A DNA stretch of 64,000 nt from Endozoicomonas sp. NE40 (GCF_040549045.1 NZ_JBEWTB010000002.1:2580001-2644000); one strand, 5' to 3'; counted from the stretch's first letter, positions 27,506 through 36,593 are shown. A program made the numbers and translations. Notes: generated from the sequence alone by a model not told the origin.

Positions 27506-29284
27506 TTACTCAGCCGCACCCAGAACCGGGTTGAATGTATCCTGAGTGTGGAAGTCCACTGCACCCAGATCAGTCATTGCGTAATCAGGAATGGCAGTGA
27601 TCTGCAGACAGCACATGTAAAATACCGGATCAGGCAGGTCACAACCCAGCTCGCGGGCTACCTCTTTCATTTTGCGTTCTGCTTCAGCCATGGCTTCTGG
27701 CTCAATATCAGAAGTGATACCGCAGATTGGCAGATGGATGAAATCCAGGATTTCACCGTCTTTCACGATCACCTGACCGCCGCCTTTTTCAGCGATGTAG
27801 TTAATCGCCAGCGCCATGTCTTCGGAGTTGGTACCGATACACATAATATTGTTGTCGTCTGGTGCCTTGGAGCTGGCCATTGCGCCGCCTTTCAGTTTCC
27901 AGCCGGAAACAAAGGCAACAGGCTTGTTACCGTTTTTACCAAAGCGCTCAACAACTGTCGCATAAAGAACGTCGTTTTCTACGTCTGGCAGAACCACGCC
28001 ATTCTCAACGTTCAATTCAACATCACGACGTTTGCGGACGAACGGCACGTCGTAATCCACTTCCATGGACAGAACCTTCACACGATCCGCATCGATATCG
28101 GTGCGAACTTTCATGTCTTCAGCCGTGATCGCAGGAATTTTCAGCCTGGAAGACAGGGTTTCGGAACGCGCAGGCGCTTTCAGGTCTACCGCCATTTTGC
28201 CATCATCAACCACCAGTTTGCCTTTAGCGATCACCTTGTCGATGCTGAATTCGCGCAGGTCGTCAACGAACAGGATATCTGCGATTTTTCCCGGAGAAAT
28301 AGAACCGACCAGGTGGTCAATACGATAAGCTTCCGCACTGTTCAGGGAACCCATCTGGATAGCCGTGATCGGGTCAACGCCAGCGGCTATGGTCATGCGG
28401 ATCAGCTTGTCCATGTGACCGTTTTCCAGAATCTCGGAAGGAATCACATCGTCAGTACAGAAGCTGACACGACGAGCAACACGTGGGTTGATATGGGTAA
28501 CAACCTTCATATTCTCGTTCAGGAAGTGAGAGATGGAAGACTCACGAATCAGCAGGAACATACCCTTGCGGATTTTTTCCATGGCTTCCTTGTGGTCATA
28601 GCTTTCATGGTCCAGACGTACGCCAGCACTCAGAATGCCGTTCAGTCGTTCACCGGTTGTCATAGGAGCGCAGCCGAACACTGGCAGGTTGTTTTCCTGC
28701 GCCGTTTCAATAGCACCCATCACACCGTCGTGTTTGTTTTCAACAAATTCAGAAACGGTTTCCCATACGCCAAACACTTCCGGCCACTTCTGAACTTCTT
28801 TATGAACCTCTGGGGTTACGTCAAAGCCAACGGTGGATTTTGGCAGTGTGTAAGGTGTGGTGAATGGCAGACCCCAGAACACTTTCAGAGGACCTTCGCT
28901 GATTTCGTCCAGCACCTCGCGCACCCCTTCCAGGCCAGCGGTCACCAGATACTGGTCCAGACCGGACACGATGCTGGTGGTACCGCAGGGTACAACTGCC
29001 TTGGCAAAGCTGGTCATGGACATCTTGCTGCACTCAATGTGCAGGTGACCGTCGATCAGACCCGGACACAGAAACTTGCCTTCTGCGTCGATGATCCGGG
29101 TGTTGTCGCCGATGTAAGCGTCGCACTCTCCAGTTGCTACAATACGGGAGCGATAGATGGCTACGTCCGCAGGGTAGATTTCAGAAGAGGTTACGTTAAC
29201 CAGCTGGCCGTTTTTGATCACGATATCCGCAGGGATTTTTGCCATGCCGGCATCGATCATGTCGCGCAGGTTTTCTTTGATCAT
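27506..29284 (-). CDS. Adenine deaminase family amidohydrolase (paralog)
   Basis: 592 residues. Metal site PGLIDGHLHIECSKMS, then VVPCGTTSIVSGLDQ, HESYDHKEAMEKIRKGM, FCTDDVIPSEI and GSLNSAEAYRIDHLVG, with C-terminal GWKLKGGAMASSKAPDDNNI. The order is that of Ade, but ADPHEIAN is replaced by SGLDQYLVTAG and HVHIESS by HLHIECS, so the substrate may differ from adenine. First gene of the pair. Its upstream region carries a duplicated fragment of the purine-permease gene start and promoter. Confidence 0.85.
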   Translation of the reverse strand: MIKENLRDMIDAGMAKIPADIVIKNGQLVNVTSSEIYPADVAIYRSRIVATGECDAYIGDNTRIIDAEGKFLCPGLIDGHLHIECSKMSMTSFAKAVVPCGTTSIVSGLDQYLVTAGLEGVREVLDEISEGPLKVFWGLPFTTPYTLPKSTVGFDVTPEVHKEVQKWPEVFGVWETVSEFVENKHDGVMGAIETAQENNLPVFGCAPMTTGERLNGILSAGVRLDHESYDHKEAMEKIRKGMFLLIRESSISHFLNENMKVVTHINPRVARRVSFCTDDVIPSEILENGHMDKLIRMTIAAGVDPITAIQMGSLNSAEAYRIDHLVGSISPGKIADILFVDDLREFSIDKVIAKGKLVVDDGKMAVDLKAPARSETLSSRLKIPAITAEDMKVRTDIDADRVKVLSMEVDYDVPFVRKRRDVELNVENGVVLPDVENDVLYATVVERFGKNGNKPVAFVSGWKLKGGAMASSKAPDDNNIMCIGTNSEDMALAINYIAEKGGGQVIVKDGEILDFIHLPICGITSDIEPEAMAEAERKMKEVARELGCDLPDPVFYMCCLQITAIPDYAMTDLGAVDFHTQDTFNPVLGAAE

Positions 29285-29474
29285 GGGTCAAACTCTCAAC
29301 AGGCGTTGTCCGTTGCAAAGGAGGACAACGACTTTAAAAACAGATTAAAAGGCGGCAGATAGCCGCAAAAGCATGTACAGGTTCAGAAGGCTTTGAGCCA
29401 GATGAAGTACATATCAGGGCAAGGCAGTCACAGGCTTCAGAATGAAGCTGGCTACCCGGAGAGCATGACAGGTG

Positions 29475-29555
29475 TCAGATCCAGCCGGTCTTTTCAGGCT
29501 GGGGGCAGGATGATTCTGTAAGGTGGCGAGTCGCCTGAACAGCAGAATTAGTCAT
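29475..29555 (-). pseudogene. Remnant 5' end of an NCS2 purine permease gene
   Basis: Minus-strand ATG at 29555 opens a 26-codon frame, MTNSAVQATRHLTESS then CPQPEKTGWI, ending in TGA. It matches the N-terminus of the intact permease at 36334 (MTTSAIRETRHLSQSS then CPQPEKTGWI) almost residue for residue. After that point the permease sequence is lost. It may be a dead gene start or now act as a short leader frame for the downstream deaminase genes. The promoter upstream is shared with the intact permease too. Confidence 0.8.
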
Positions 29556-29616
29556 CACAAACTCGAACGAAAAACGAAAGTGTATGTCAGAACACTATAT
29601 AGAACGCTATGTGCAA

Positions 29617-29660
29617 GATCATTATATGGTCGTTCGATAAATTTTCACCTCAAAAATACG
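29617..29660 (-). promoter_or_regulatory. Promoter region duplicated from the purine permease
   Basis: On the minus strand GGTGAAAA, then CGAACGACCATATAATGATC. The -10 TATAAT is at 29621-29626. The same block (GGTGAAAA, GAACGACAATATAATG) lies upstream of the permease at 36388-36416. It probably drives the 27506-29284 and 25706-27439 deaminase pair. Confidence 0.65.
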
Positions 29661-29689
29661 AAATTTCGGAAAGTCCTTAAGGATTCAAA

Positions 29690-31234
29690 GTGGCAGACAA
29701 GAGTGGTCGATCACTGGCAGACTTTGCCAATATCATTGAGAGCCTGACATCAGACATGACCCCCGGGCAACGTTACCAGACATTGCTGTCCGGGTTGTCC
29801 GGCCTGTTTCCCTGCGATGCCACCTGTCTGCTGAAACTCGATACCAACCTGCTCTACCCCGTGGCTTCGGTGGGCCTGTCAGCAGATGCCAGAAGTCGCC
29901 GCTTTCCCATTGACAGACATCCCCGCTTTGCAGAAATACTGGCGAGCCCTCTGCCTGTCCAGTTTTCAGTAGACAGCGCCCTGCCAGACCCCTTTGACGG
30001 GCTGATGGCGACCGGTAACGAATGCACAAAAATCCATAACTGCATAGGGATAAGGCTTATGGTCGATGGGCGTATATGGGGCGTCCTGTGCCTTGAAGCC
30101 CTGAATACCGGGGCATTTTGCCAGATGAAACCGGAGTCTTTCAGGACGGCTGTTGCGATTGTGACAGCGACCATCAAAATGGTGACCCTGATTCATCAGC
30201 TTGAAGAAAATGTGGCTTACGAGCATGAGTTGAACCAGCGTCTTTTATCATCCGGCCGAACGTCTGCCCCTTCAGACCTGATCGGGGAAAGCCCGGCGAT
30301 GAAAGCCTTAAATAAGGATATCGAGGTGGTGGCGGGCTCAGGGTTGGCAGTACTGGTACAGGGAGAAACCGGTACCGGCAAGGAACTGGTCGCCAGAAAG
30401 ATTCACCGTTTATCTGACCGCAACGGTTCTGCCATGATTCAGGTTAACTGCGCGTCACTGCCTGAACATATTGTTGAAAGCGAACTGTTTGGTCATGTAC
30501 GGGGAGCTTTTACCGGGGCTGTGAAAGACCGTCAGGGCAAGTTCAGGCTGGCTGACAATGGCACCATTTTTCTGGACGAGATCGGTGAGCTGCCCCTGAA
30601 TACCCAGGCAAAACTGCTTCGGGTGTTGCAGACCGGAGAGGTTCAGCCCGTGGGTAAGGACCAGTTGCTGAAGGTGAATGTCAGGGTGATTGCCGCCACG
30701 AATCGTGACCTGATGACAGAGGTTCGGGAAGGGCGTTTCCGGTCAGACCTGTATCATCGGTTGAATGCCTATCCTCTGGAAGTTCCCCCCTTACGCAGCA
30801 GGGAGGGCGATATACTGTTGTTGGCTGGTTTTTTTATGGAGCTGTATACCCATCGCTTTCATTCGGCGGTGTTGCGTCTGGACGAGGCGAGTAAACAATT
30901 ATTACAGGCATACCAATGGCCGGGTAATGTCCGGGAGCTGGAGCATGCCATTAACCGGGCAGCACTGAAAGCCTGCCATGACCAGAACACTGACAGACTG
31001 GTGATTATTACGCCTGAACATCTTGGTCTTGATAGCCCGGCTGAAAGGATCAACCGTCCGGAACAGGTTGTTAATGAGTCCGGTGATTTGCGATCCGCTC
31101 TGGACACTTATCAAAAGCAGATGATTACGCGTCTGCTAAATGAAAAAGACAATAACTGGTCTGAAGTTGCAAGATACCTGAATATGGATCGCGCCAACCT
31201 GAACCGCTTGGCGAAACGACTTGGCCTGAAGTGA
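29690..31234 (+). CDS. norR: Nitric-oxide-responsive sigma-54 activator NorR
   Basis: 514 residues from a GTG start with AAGGA six bases upstream. N-terminal GAF domain (1-170) with the NorR-type segment KIHNCIG; Cys118 corresponds to the iron-ligand Cys of E. coli NorR. AAA+ domain has Walker A GETGTGKE, the sigma-54 loop GAFTGA, and FLDEIGELP. The C-terminal Fis-type helix-turn-helix is NWSEVARYLNMDRANLNRLAKRLGLK. NO binding to the GAF iron relieves inhibition. It is convergent with and abuts the norB operon. Matching NorR sites and sigma-54 promoters lie at 34295-34509. Confidence 0.93.
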   Translation: MADKSGRSLADFANIIESLTSDMTPGQRYQTLLSGLSGLFPCDATCLLKLDTNLLYPVASVGLSADARSRRFPIDRHPRFAEILASPLPVQFSVDSALPDPFDGLMATGNECTKIHNCIGIRLMVDGRIWGVLCLEALNTGAFCQMKPESFRTAVAIVTATIKMVTLIHQLEENVAYEHELNQRLLSSGRTSAPSDLIGESPAMKALNKDIEVVAGSGLAVLVQGETGTGKELVARKIHRLSDRNGSAMIQVNCASLPEHIVESELFGHVRGAFTGAVKDRQGKFRLADNGTIFLDEIGELPLNTQAKLLRVLQTGEVQPVGKDQLLKVNVRVIAATNRDLMTEVREGRFRSDLYHRLNAYPLEVPPLRSREGDILLLAGFFMELYTHRFHSAVLRLDEASKQLLQAYQWPGNVRELEHAINRAALKACHDQNTDRLVIITPEHLGLDSPAERINRPEQVVNESGDLRSALDTYQKQMITRLLNEKDNNWSEVARYLNMDRANLNRLAKRLGLK

Positions 31235-31507
31235 TCAGGCATAAAACTCAACATAAAATTCGGCGTAACCCTCTAACTCCAGATGGTGTCTGGCACTGGG
31301 TTTAATCACAATGCTGTCAGGTTCAGCGACTTTAATTTTTTCCTGTGTTTCATCGTCACAGAAAATCAGGCTTCCTTTTTGCACCGTTAGCACTCCCCAT
31401 TTATCTTTCGCCGTTGAGTGCTGTTTCAGAAAAGCATCAGGAACATTGTCGGATGTGAACAGCCCTGTGCGTTTATAAGGGGTGACAGAATCGGGAAGAA
31501 CTCTCAT
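31235..31507 (-). CDS. DUF1971 small cupin-like protein
   Basis: 90 residues. LPDSVTPYKRTGLFTSDNVP and HSTAKDKWGVLTVQKGSL are the hallmark of the DUF1971 family (also the N-terminal domain of some TehB proteins). Predicted small beta-barrel. It is the last gene of the norB operon, 20 bp after the membrane-protein gene, and its end touches the end of norR. Members of this family often accompany nitrogen-oxide genes; the exact role is unknown. Confidence 0.75.
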   Translation of the reverse strand: MRVLPDSVTPYKRTGLFTSDNVPDAFLKQHSTAKDKWGVLTVQKGSLIFCDDETQEKIKVAEPDSIVIKPSARHHLELEGYAEFYVEFYA

Positions 31508-31527
31508 AACGACACCTGTTGTTTGTA

Positions 31528-31950
31528 TCAGGGGGATTTGTAAACCATCCAGGCCAGCCAGAGCAGGGCAAACAGTTTGAGCAACTCAGTAATAGCAAAC
31601 CCTGTGTGGCTGTTTGACGGCAACACCGGTTGCCCGGAAATAATCTGCTCTGCACGGCTATTCAGAATGGGAAGCAACCAGAGCGTCTGAACAAGCTGGC
31701 AGAGTGCAATAAGGGCAGCTGCACAAAGAATTGCCTTTGTCAGGGGAAGCCCAAACAAGATGCCAGCCAGAATCACCAGAAATACCCATTGCACCTTTTC
31801 AAAGACCCCAAAAACATGCCGGCCCACATCGACTCCTGTTGCCAGCGTCAGGCTGGGGGCATGAAATTTAACAGGTGCTTCCAGAAAGGAGATGCCCAGG
31901 ATCATGCCACTCCAGATCAGTACCAGAAAAAGTGCCAGCGGCTTTAGCAT
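31528..31950 (-). CDS. Small four-helix membrane protein of the norB operon
   Basis: 140 residues, four hydrophobic helices. GISFLEAPVKFHAPSLTLATG plus VGRHVFGVFEKVQW is a recurring pattern in small conserved membrane proteins near NO-reductase genes. Start is 14 bp after norB. Two histidines in the N-terminal half might bind metal or haem (speculative). Confidence 0.65.
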   Translation of the reverse strand: MLKPLALFLVLIWSGMILGISFLEAPVKFHAPSLTLATGVDVGRHVFGVFEKVQWVFLVILAGILFGLPLTKAILCAAALIALCQLVQTLWLLPILNSRAEQIISGQPVLPSNSHTGFAITELLKLFALLWLAWMVYKSP

Positions 31951-31964
31951 AAGTACTACCGTTG

Positions 31965-34253
31965 TCAGGGTTGTTGCAGAACGTCCGCCGACTTCTGAAC
32001 CGCCGCCTTTTCAGGCAAAGCGAGTTTGATCAGAAACAGAGCCAGCGCCAGTACGCCTGCTGAAAAAATGATATCTCCTATCATACGTAACCAGACCAGA
32101 GTATGGATAATGGGCTGGTGGATAAATTCCGGTGAGCGGGCATACCAGTAGCCATGATCAATGCTGGCTATGGCCTGTAAAACACCCACCGGCAATAGTG
32201 TTGTCAGTGCCATGGCGGCCAGCCCGAGGTTGAAACTCCAGAAAGCCCATTTTAAAAGACGGTTGTCCCATACCCGATTATCAGACAGACCTTTCATGCA
32301 GAGAGTTAACAGGCCAATGCCTAACATTCCATAAACACCAAACAGTGCCGTATGACCGTGGAGAGGTGTCGTATTCAATCCCTGTATGTAATAGAGGGAG
32401 ACAGGTGGATTTATTAAAAATCCAAACACCCCGGCACCCACCAGGTTCCAGAAGGCGGTCGCGACGAAAAATAAAACCGGCCACTGATAGTCTTTCATCC
32501 AGCCAGTGACTTTGCGCAAGCGATAATTCTCATAGGCTTCAAACCCGATCAGGCTCAGGGGAACGACTTCCAGCGCAGAGAAGCAGGCTCCCCAGGCAAT
32601 CACTGACGTGGGAACTCCGCCGAAGTAAAGGTGATGCAGCGTACCTATGATGCCGCCTGCCAGAAAGATGATGGTGGCGAAAAGAACAGCACTGCCAGCG
32701 GTTTTAGCCCTGACCAGCCCAAGCCGGACAAACAGTATGGCAATAACCGCCGTTGCGAACACTTCAAAAAATGCTTCCACCCAAAGGTGGACAACCCACC
32801 ACCGCCAGTATTCTGCTATTGCCAGATGGGTGCGCTGTCCCATAAACAGCCCCGCACCATAAAACAGACCTATGGCGATGGCGGACAGGAAGAACACCCA
32901 TAACACATGCCTGTCTGCCTTGCGGGCTTTCAGTGCCGGAAGTATGGCGCGGCTGACCAGCAGCAGCCAGATCAGCAGGCCGGAAAACAGTAACAGCTGC
33001 CAGAATTTGCCAAGGTCTACAAACTCCATGCCCTGGTGACCAAACCAGAAGTTGTCATTCAGGTTAAAGTACTGCTGAATCCCCAGCCACTCTCCGGTCA
33101 TGGAACCGGCGACCACGATGACCAGCGCAACATAGAGACAATTGACACCGGTCTTTTGCCATTCTGGCTCAAAGCCGGACAGCAACGGGGCAAAATACAA
33201 TCCGGTCCCGAGCCAGATGGTGGCTATCCAGAATACGCCGAGCTGAGTATGCCAGGTGCGGGTAAGAGCGTAAGGAATAATTTCGCTGATATTAATGCCG
33301 TAAAATTCATGCCCTTCTACGGCGTAATGGGCGGTAATGGCCCCCATGACCACCTGCAACAGAAACAGCGCAACAGCCGTCCAGAAAAATTTACGGGTTG
33401 CCAGCATTGATGGCGTTGCGGCTATTTCCCTTAGAGGGTCCCGGTCAGGCAGCTCCGGGGCTGGTGTGTGGCGGGCAGTGGCTGCATGGTACCAGGCCAG
33501 TGCGCCGATGCCGGCAATGAGCATGATAATGCTGACGACAGACCAGAACAGAAGCGAGCCGGGAGGCTGGTTATCAATCAGGGGTTCATGGGGCCAGTTG
33601 CTGGTGTAGGTAAAGTCTTTGCCCGGACGGTTGGTGGATGTCGCCCAGGTGGTCCAGAACAGGAAAGCACTCAGCCATTGCCGGTGCTGAAGTGTGGGAA
33701 TGGGGTTGTCGCGGATGGCGTATTGTTCCCTGAGAGCGTGAAATGCCGGATCATCACTGAATAACCGTTGATAGTATTGCGACAGGTGTCTGACAATTTC
33801 AGCCCTCTGCCCGTTGAGCTGGATCGAGCCATCTTCCGGATCAAAGGTATTGGTTCTGATTGCCTGTTTTGCCTGTTCCCTGATCGCAGCCTGCTGTGGG
33901 GCTGGCAGTTGTTGCCAGGGCTGGTTATGTACCTTCAGGGCCATAGCGTCCAGCAACATTTCTGCTTCCCGGTGCAGCCAGTCGGCATTCCAGTCTGGCG
34001 CCACGTAACTGCCATGTCCCCAGATTGAGCCGGTTTCATGACCGCCAATTGAGCGCCAGACCTGCTGACCGTTGCGAATGTCTTCACCGGTGAACAGCAC
34101 GGCACCTGACTCATCCACGACCTGTGCAGGAATCGGGGGAGCGTGCCGGTATATTTCCTGCCCCATCATCAGCAGCACAAAAAATGAAGCCACAAACATC
34201 AGCCCCAGTATCCACCAGGCGGTTTTATTGCTGTCTTTATTGTTCTTGGACAT
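31965..34253 (-). CDS. norB: Quinol-dependent nitric-oxide reductase (qNOR)
   Basis: 762 residues from the ATG at 34253 (GGAGAGCAAAG upstream); 82 further open codons upstream overlap the promoter and are not coding. N-terminal periplasmic domain after one helix, without CxxCH, as in quinol-fed NORs. It is followed by a 12-helix haem-copper-oxidase-like core (HTQLGVFWIATIWLGTGLYF, WRWWVVHLWVEAFFEVF, HHLYFGGVP, HGHTALFGVYGMLG) with multiple haem and FeB histidines. It reduces 2 NO to N2O with quinol electrons. First gene of a three-gene operon controlled by NorR. Confidence 0.92.
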   Translation of the reverse strand: MSKNNKDSNKTAWWILGLMFVASFFVLLMMGQEIYRHAPPIPAQVVDESGAVLFTGEDIRNGQQVWRSIGGHETGSIWGHGSYVAPDWNADWLHREAEMLLDAMALKVHNQPWQQLPAPQQAAIREQAKQAIRTNTFDPEDGSIQLNGQRAEIVRHLSQYYQRLFSDDPAFHALREQYAIRDNPIPTLQHRQWLSAFLFWTTWATSTNRPGKDFTYTSNWPHEPLIDNQPPGSLLFWSVVSIIMLIAGIGALAWYHAATARHTPAPELPDRDPLREIAATPSMLATRKFFWTAVALFLLQVVMGAITAHYAVEGHEFYGINISEIIPYALTRTWHTQLGVFWIATIWLGTGLYFAPLLSGFEPEWQKTGVNCLYVALVIVVAGSMTGEWLGIQQYFNLNDNFWFGHQGMEFVDLGKFWQLLLFSGLLIWLLLVSRAILPALKARKADRHVLWVFFLSAIAIGLFYGAGLFMGQRTHLAIAEYWRWWVVHLWVEAFFEVFATAVIAILFVRLGLVRAKTAGSAVLFATIIFLAGGIIGTLHHLYFGGVPTSVIAWGACFSALEVVPLSLIGFEAYENYRLRKVTGWMKDYQWPVLFFVATAFWNLVGAGVFGFLINPPVSLYYIQGLNTTPLHGHTALFGVYGMLGIGLLTLCMKGLSDNRVWDNRLLKWAFWSFNLGLAAMALTTLLPVGVLQAIASIDHGYWYARSPEFIHQPIIHTLVWLRMIGDIIFSAGVLALALFLIKLALPEKAAVQKSADVLQQP

Positions 34254-34294
34254 CTTTGCTCTCCAGGTCGTGTTTTGTCGTTTTCGGAGGCAAA

Positions 34295-34310
34295 GGCAGA
34301 AAGCGTGCCA
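34295..34310 (-). promoter_or_regulatory. Sigma-54 promoter for norB
   Basis: On the minus strand TGGCACGCTTTCTGCC: a perfect -24 TGGCAC and GC at -12 with the required GG-N10-GC spacing. It lies 42 bp upstream of the norB ATG. Confidence 0.8.
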
Positions 34311-34335
34311 GTTTCTAAAAGGCGATAATTCAGGA

Positions 34336-34418
34336 GGGATTCTGACAGGAGCTGAAAAAAAGCAGGGAGTGGTATCAGTAACAGAGTCATTCTGACCCGC
34401 ATCTCTGGTCAGAATGAC
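34336..34418. promoter_or_regulatory. Three NorR binding sites between norB and globin gene
   Basis: GTCATTCTGAC at 34386-34396 and GTCAGAATGAC at 34408-34418 match the NorR core GTCA-N3-TGAC exactly and together form a 13-bp inverted repeat. A weaker third copy, GGGATTCTGAC, is at 34336-34346. E. coli norVW also uses three sites. They lie upstream of the norB sigma-54 promoter and also upstream of the divergent globin gene. Confidence 0.8.
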
Positions 34419-34493
34419 TACACGACAAACCACTATGAATGGAAAGCCGGGGATCTGGCCGACATCAGCAGGAAATGTTGCGCTCAGCCAATG

Positions 34494-34509
34494 TGGCACA
34501 GGTTATGTA
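34494..34509 (+). promoter_or_regulatory. Probable sigma-54 promoter for the globin gene
   Basis: TGGCACAGGTTATGTA: perfect -24 element, with GT instead of GC at -12. About 30 bp before the globin ATG and about 75 bp from the NorR sites. Confidence 0.5.
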
Positions 34510-34538
34510 TGCTCAATACAAAAAAAGAGGAGCCTGCG

Positions 34539-34940
34539 ATGAATGATCTGTGTAAAAAAGAAGATGTGCGGCTGCTGGTGCATGAATTTTATGCTGCGGT
34601 CAGAAAGGACAGTATCCTTGGCCCCATTTTTAATGACGTTGCTCAGGTTGACTGGGACGCTCACCTGCCCATCATGGTGACTTTCTGGGAGTCACTGCTG
34701 CTGAAAACAGATCGTTACCGGCGCAACGCCCTTGAGCCTCATTTGAAGCTGTTTAAGGAAATCGCCTTTCGGCAGGAGATGATGGATCGCTGGCTGATGA
34801 ATTTTGATGCGACCATGGACAGTCATTTTCAGGGGGAAACCGCAGAGAAGGCAAAGGACTGGGCAAGAGGGATTGCTCATAACCTTCAGAGACAGATACG
34901 GAAACAGGGAGGGTTGCAGATAAAAGAGCCTGGTGGATAA
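34539..34940 (+). CDS. Group III truncated haemoglobin
   Basis: 133 residues from the ATG at 34539 (AGAGGAG upstream); an earlier in-frame start at 34491 overlaps the promoter. The family pattern is FYAAVRKDSILGPIFNDV, HLPIMVTFWESLLL, a proximal-His segment EPHLKL and RWLMNFDATM. Group III globins bind O2 and NO. Divergent from norB over shared NorR sites, which points to NO or peroxynitrite handling. Confidence 0.85.
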   Translation: MNDLCKKEDVRLLVHEFYAAVRKDSILGPIFNDVAQVDWDAHLPIMVTFWESLLLKTDRYRRNALEPHLKLFKEIAFRQEMMDRWLMNFDATMDSHFQGETAEKAKDWARGIAHNLQRQIRKQGGLQIKEPGG

Positions 34941-34978
34941 CTCCCCGAAGCGATACTCCGGGGAGTTTGCCGAACGGC

Positions 34979-36334
34979 TTACAGGAAAGCGTAGCGGAGC
35001 AGGAATACAACGGTCAGCAGGGCGCAGACCGGAGATATTTCTTTATAACGACCAGACACGATTTTCATAAACGTGTAAGCGATAAAGCCTGTTGCGATAC
35101 CTTCTGTCAGGGTGAAGCTGAAAGGAATCATGATGGTAGCGGCAAAGGCCGGTACTGATTCAGTAAAGTCATCCCAGTTCACTTTGGTCAGGTCAGCGGT
35201 CATCAGCAGACCCACATAGATCAGGGCGCCTGCTGTCGCATAAGCTGGAATCATGCCTGCCAGTGGCGAGAAGAAAATAGCTAGCAGGAACAGGATACCA
35301 ACGACAACGGCCATCAAACCGGAACGACCACCATCAACAACACCTGTCGCACTTTCAATGTAAGGGCAGATGGACGATGTACCCATGAAGGCTCCACCGG
35401 CAGAACCCAGGCTGTCGATGTACAGGGATTTGGTGGCATTCGGGTAGTTGCCGGTAGAGTCGGTCAGACCCGCTTTATCGGTGACTGCGATAAAAGTACC
35501 GGCCGATTCAAACAGGCTGACCAGCATCACCGACAGAATCACACCAAACAGACTCATATCCAGAGCGCCCATGTAATCCAGCTGTCCGACAACCGGTGCA
35601 ATGCTTGGAGGCATAGAAGCGATTCCGGTGTACTGCACATCACCAATGGCCAGGCCAATCAGGGTGATGGAGGCGATAGAAACGACAACTGCCGCCTTAA
35701 AACCCCGGTGTACCAGACCCACCATCATCAGGAAACCCAGACAACCCAGTACAAATTCGGCAGAGCGGGGGTTGCCGATGGTGACCATTGTGGCAGGGTG
35801 ACCCACAATAATGTGGGCGTTATGCAGGCCAATCAGGGCAATAAACAGGCCGCAACCTGTTGCAATGCCGACGCGCAGACTGGTCGGGATGCTGGTGATA
35901 ATGTAGGCGCGGAATGGAGCAGCTATAGCAAACAGCAACGAACCCCAGAAGATAACCGCCATGCCGGTTTGCCAGGCCAGCCCCATGCTGCCCACCAGAA
36001 AGAAAGCAAAGTAGCTGTTCAGGCCCATCGCCGGTGCCATGGCAATTGGCAGGTTGGCAAAGACACCCATGGCGATACTGCCAATGGCGGCAATCAGACA
36101 GGTGGTGACGAACACCGCCTGAGCATCCATACCGGCAGCGGACAGGATTTGAGGGTTTACAAAAATAATATAAGCCATGGTGAGGAAAGTGGTCACGCCT
36201 GCCATGCTTTCCTGTTTTATGCTGGTGCCTTTTGCTGACAGGTCGAAGAAGCGTTCAATCCATCCGGTTTTCTCTGGCTGTGGGCAAGACGACTGGGAGA
36301 GATGACGGGTTTCCCGAATAGCAGAAGTGGTCAT
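34979..36334 (-). CDS. NCS2-family purine permease (AzgA/AdeP-like)
   Basis: 451 residues with about 12-14 helices. KQESMAGVTTFLTMAYIIFVNP, APAMGLNSYFAFF, VGIATGCGLFIALIGL and SLFESAGTFIAVTDKAGL are the marks of the AzgA branch that carries adenine, guanine and hypoxanthine. Its promoter block and first 26 codons are duplicated upstream of the adenine deaminase pair at 29.5 kb, tying the two loci together in regulation and history. Divergent from deoB. Confidence 0.9.
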   Translation of the reverse strand: MTTSAIRETRHLSQSSCPQPEKTGWIERFFDLSAKGTSIKQESMAGVTTFLTMAYIIFVNPQILSAAGMDAQAVFVTTCLIAAIGSIAMGVFANLPIAMAPAMGLNSYFAFFLVGSMGLAWQTGMAVIFWGSLLFAIAAPFRAYIITSIPTSLRVGIATGCGLFIALIGLHNAHIIVGHPATMVTIGNPRSAEFVLGCLGFLMMVGLVHRGFKAAVVVSIASITLIGLAIGDVQYTGIASMPPSIAPVVGQLDYMGALDMSLFGVILSVMLVSLFESAGTFIAVTDKAGLTDSTGNYPNATKSLYIDSLGSAGGAFMGTSSICPYIESATGVVDGGRSGLMAVVVGILFLLAIFFSPLAGMIPAYATAGALIYVGLLMTADLTKVNWDDFTESVPAFAATIMIPFSFTLTEGIATGFIAYTFMKIVSGRYKEISPVCALLTVVFLLRYAFL

Positions 36335-36365
36335 AACAAACTCGGATGGCTGATCAAAAAATGTA

Positions 36366-36420
36366 CGAACTTAGTTCGATCAAAAACATTATATTGTCGT
36401 TCAAATATTTTTCACCTTAA
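36366..36420 (-). promoter_or_regulatory. Permease promoter with CGAAC palindrome
   Basis: The -10 TATAAT on the minus strand is at 36388-36393, within the conserved block shared with 29617-29660. The 13-bp palindrome CGAACTTAGTTCG at 36366-36378 covers the likely transcription start, a position suited to a repressor. Confidence 0.6.
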
Positions 36421-36593
36421 AAGTGTATCAGTCACGGAAAGTACTGATGATGAATCGGTGTTTGCTTGGTCGGTTGTGAAAAAGGTTGAAATGAGGAATA
36501 TAGATTATTTTTTGATCACGAATTACTGCGACGAACAGCACTAATCTGGGTAATAATGAACCATTATGAACACAGATGCTTCAGGTGTCGCAG

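Noticed and set aside
27494..29362. 622-codon open frame on the plus strand opposite the adenine deaminase paralog
   Set aside because: It mirrors the codon phase of the real minus-strand gene, has composition rich in His, Gln and Phe typical of antisense frames, and no family motif.
29285..29689. Purine riboswitch upstream of the deaminases or permease
   Set aside because: No match to the conserved junction and loop bases of the purine aptamer; the similarity between the two loci is explained by a duplicated promoter and gene start.
34254..34499. 82-codon N-terminal extension of qNOR
   Set aside because: It would cover the sigma-54 promoter and NorR sites; the start at 34253 has a good ribosome site.
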